Positions 21,063 to 23,406 of a stretch of DNA of 23,406 bases are shown one piece after another. This DNA comes from a virus, in IMG/VR virus record IMGVR_UViG_3300042731_003860, positions 1 through 23,406 of that record; one strand, 5' to 3'. The notes beneath the pieces were generated by a model. It worked only from the letters and a program-made list of their open reading frames with translations, made no database searches and had not been told where the DNA came from. The first letter of the stretch is position 1, and each line of letters starts with the position of its first letter. The position numbers and the translations under genes are program-made.

Positions 21063-21093
21063 CTCGCACTCCTCGGATCGTCGACGGCGACCG

Positions 21094-23406
21094 TCACAGC
21101 GGGGCCGCGCCGTTCAGTGAGTAGTAGGTCGGGCGGAACAAGGAGACCTCGTCTCCGGACGATAGTGCCTTCACGATCCCGTTCACGGAGCGGGTCACGG
21201 TGAAGGTCTGGGGGGACGACGAACCGCTGACGGCCGTGACGGTGATGCGCTCCCCGGACACCGTCACGTCCAGGGGGAACTCTCCGCCGTCCGTAGTCCA
21301 CAACGGTCCGTCGGACGTCGCGACCGACAGGGCCGTCGCCGTGCTCGTAGCGTCCGAGGCCAGGGTCGACAGGCCGCCGTCGAACCTGGTGCCGTCCCTG
21401 TCGTCGTCGTAGACGGCCACGTGGTACGGACTCTCGGGAACGCAGGTGAAGGTGATGTCGTGCGTTCTCTGGTTGATGACCTCGGAGTAGCCGCGCACCA
21501 GTTGGGACACGTCGTCCGGCGGCATCCACGACGGGGGGTCGGTGACGACGAACCGGTCCCCGACGTCCAGCCTGAGCAGTTGGTAGACCAGGTCCTGGTC
21601 CGATGCCACGTGAGCGCTCGCCATGCTCACCGAGATGACCGGGTACCTGGCCTCGTCCACGGTACCGAGGTGGAGACGCCACCCGGCCTGGTGCTCGGCG
21701 GAGGCATCCCTCGCGAGGGACACCGAAAACGCGGATGAGTACCGCCCGACGCCGTCCGGCGGTTGCTGCACGCTCATCGGTCCGGACTCCTGCACGGCCC
21801 GGAACGACGAGCCGCCGTTGCGGGAGACCGTAACGTCGTTGCGGATCGTCTGGTCGTCCTCCACGGGGTAGAAGGACTGCAACGCCTTGGAGGTGTAGGC
21901 GACGGTGCACGTCGGGTCCTGGGAGGTCATCGAGGACAGCGTCCGGAGCTGGAGGCCGTAACCGTCCCTCGGCTCGTACAACACCCCGTTGTCGGCGATC
22001 GCCGCGTTGTTCAGGTTGTTGATCAACGTGTCGACGGTCTGGTATCCGGTCATCTCGGAATCACCGTCCCCACCGCCGACGATCCGGAACGGGATACCCT
22101 CCTCGGTGCACAGCCGATTGACGCGCGTCGCGGCCAACTCACCGAAGTAGGCGTTGGCTTCGTTGGCCAGATCGTAAATCGTCGTGATCTCGGACTCGAC
22201 CGTAACGTGACCGATCGCGATACTTCCGACGTCGGCCTCCGCCGGGTTGAAGTCGACCGCGACGGCGCGTCCTATCTGCTCGCTGGAAAGAGTCCCGTCG
22301 ACGTAGTAAGCAGCGGCAATTCCGATCGTCTGCACCGCGAGCACGTAGTAGACGTCGGAACCGGTGTTGTTCACGGCGACGTGGATGCGGATGTGCTTGT
22401 CGTCGACGTCGAAGGCCGTCGGCCCGTCGTCGAGCACCAGGACGTTGTCGTTGTCATACGCCCTGATAGACAGGGCGCCGCCGGTGCCGTAGACGACCTC
22501 CCACTTAGCGGCCGACCCGGACGTGAATAGCTTGGCAACGACCGTCCCGCCGGTCGTGGACGACGGGACGTACGCCAGGAACCGGAACTGAATCTCGCCG
22601 GTCGGGTCGTAGACGTCGACCGGTGCGTACAGACGCCCCGTGCCGAGGGAGACCACGGGGGAGCTGCACACGAACCCCGAGTGGGAGGCGAACGACGGCG
22701 CCCCCCGGTACCGCATGATCGAGTTACCGACGACAGCGGAGACGATCTGCGAGTCGGCCCCGTCCTCGATCGGCCAATACGAGACAAGGCTCGTCGCAGA
22801 CACATTCGGAATCGAACGACGCATCGCGGATTGCAGGTTCGAGGACCCGGAGATGAGGCGACGCCGGATGCTGGCGGCCTCGATCGGGGTGCGCACGTCC
22901 CTCCCGGTGATATCCCAGGTCTGCGGCCACCTCGCCACCTCGCCCCAGAACCGGAAGTGCATGTTGTCGACACCGACGTCCGTGCCGAACATCTCCCAGG
23001 TGTTACCGGCCGCATCGTCGAAGGAGGACACGCCGGACGTCTGGGCCGTGAAGTCCGGATTGGCGACCTCGGTTCCGCCGATTCCGTCGACGACCTTGAG
23101 GGCGTAAACCTCCATCGGGGCGGTCGAGTAGCAGATAAGTTTCGTGCTTCCGTCGTAAATACTGGTCGTTCCGGACCCGGTTACGGTGTCGAACAGAACC
23201 CACGACCCGTCGATCGTCGAATCGTCGCTGGAGTAGAACCTCCCGGTGTGGCCGCCGCTTCCGTTGTCCACGTCGAGCGTGACCCTCAAGGACTTACGCC
23301 CGGAGATGCTCCCAGGGATCGGAACGGTCGACGTGAGCGACCCGGTCGTCGATGCGGAATCCCACCACGTAATCCGAAGAAGGCCGTCCGGGGTGACGGT
23401 GAGGTA
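21094..23406 (-). CDS. Tail-tip / minor tail protein, C-terminal part (starts at 490 across the join)
   Basis: This is the rest of the 912-aa protein; 23343-23406 repeats bases 1-64, and the frame stays open to the window end. The part includes FWGEVARWPQTWDITGRDVR, a LamG/concanavalin-like domain at about residues 345-530 of the joined protein (LVSYWPIEDGADS near its start), a hub-like region (GFVCSSPVVSLG earlier, RLCTEEGIPFRIVGG and FYPVEDDQTIRNDVTVSRNG later), then DPPSWMPPDDVSQLVRGYSE and a small beta domain at the end. These patterns are usual in actinophage tip proteins. It likely joins tube, tip and receptor binding. The LamG-like part may bind cell-surface sugar. A TTG at 23289 is internal, not the start. 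Confidence 0.85.
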   Translation of the reverse strand, partial: YLTVTPDGLLRITWWDSASTTGSLTSTVPIPGSISGRKSLRVTLDVDNGSGGHTGRFYSSDDSTIDGSWVLFDTVTGSGTTSIYDGSTKLICYSTAPMEVYALKVVDGIGGTEVANPDFTAQTSGVSSFDDAAGNTWEMFGTDVGVDNMHFRFWGEVARWPQTWDITGRDVRTPIEAASIRRRLISGSSNLQSAMRRSIPNVSATSLVSYWPIEDGADSQIVSAVVGNSIMRYRGAPSFASHSGFVCSSPVVSLGTGRLYAPVDVYDPTGEIQFRFLAYVPSSTTGGTVVAKLFTSGSAAKWEVVYGTGGALSIRAYDNDNVLVLDDGPTAFDVDDKHIRIHVAVNNTGSDVYYVLAVQTIGIAAAYYVDGTLSSEQIGRAVAVDFNPAEADVGSIAIGHVTVESEITTIYDLANEANAYFGELAATRVNRLCTEEGIPFRIVGGGDGDSEMTGYQTVDTLINNLNNAAIADNGVLYEPRDGYGLQLRTLSSMTSQDPTCTVAYTSKALQSFYPVEDDQTIRNDVTVSRNGGSSFRAVQESGPMSVQQPPDGVGRYSSAFSVSLARDASAEHQAGWRLHLGTVDEARYPVISVSMASAHVASDQDLVYQLLRLDVGDRFVVTDPPSWMPPDDVSQLVRGYSEVINQRTHDITFTCVPESPYHVAVYDDDRDGTRFDGGLSTLASDATSTATALSVATSDGPLWTTDGGEFPLDVTVSGERITVTAVSGSSSPQTFTVTRSVNGIVKALSSGDEVSLFRPTYYSLNGAAPL
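23343..23406. repeat. 64-bp terminal overlap, right copy
   Basis: This is the second copy of bases 1-64. Removing it gives a circle of 23,342 bp. Confidence 0.95.

Noticed and set aside
21094-23289. TTG 23289 as start of the tail-tip protein
   Set aside because: The frame is open upstream through the circular join to ATG 490, which has a TGATG coupling and a typical N-terminus.

Overview
The window looks like a complete small genome of a tailed phage (long-tailed, siphovirus-like) of a high-GC actinobacterium, probably Streptomyces or a relative. The first 64 bases (1-64) are identical to the last 64 (23343-23406), and one tail gene reads in frame across that join. The sequence is therefore best read as a circular contig of 23,342 bp cut inside a tail gene. 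The host assignment is inferred from the high GC content, frequent GTG starts, strong AGGAGG-type ribosome sites and the similarity of the structural proteins to actinophage families. No convincing gene lies on the + strand; all 29 genes are on the - strand.

In the direction of transcription (right to left) the layout is as follows. A control region at about 20242-20340 holds a TTGACA promoter candidate, an imperfect palindrome and a bulged 12-bp stem. It precedes a short early operon: a Cys/His zinc-binding protein, a 71-aa Cys/His-rich protein and a 766-aa Toprim plus SF3 (D5-like) primase-helicase. A 126-bp non-coding cluster (17188-17313) follows, with a 25-bp inverted repeat built from short iterons; it is a candidate replication origin. 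Then come a lipoprotein gene and the packaging and head module: small terminase, two small possibly related proteins, large terminase, a small membrane protein, HK97-type portal, ClpP-type prohead protease and HK97-type major capsid protein.

Six genes of head-decoration or fibre type follow, ending with a 577-aa protein that carries 14 tandem copies of a 22-residue repeat. Next are the head-tail connectors (354 and 129 aa), a tail-terminator-like protein, two paralogous tail-tube proteins flanking a 146-aa protein, the tail assembly chaperone pair joined by a -1 frameshift at CCCTTTA, a 530-aa tape measure protein, a 912-aa tail-tip protein that runs off the left end and continues at the right end, a small tip protein and a holin-like membrane protein.

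The genes are tightly coupled, with many ATGA, GTGA or TGATG stop/start overlaps. Despite apparent completeness there is no recognisable endolysin, integrase, repressor, DNA polymerase or partition gene. The points most worth following up are the iteron/inverted-repeat locus, the missing lysin, the 22-residue repeat protein, the pair of matching Shine-Dalgarno-in-loop leaders and the lipoprotein.
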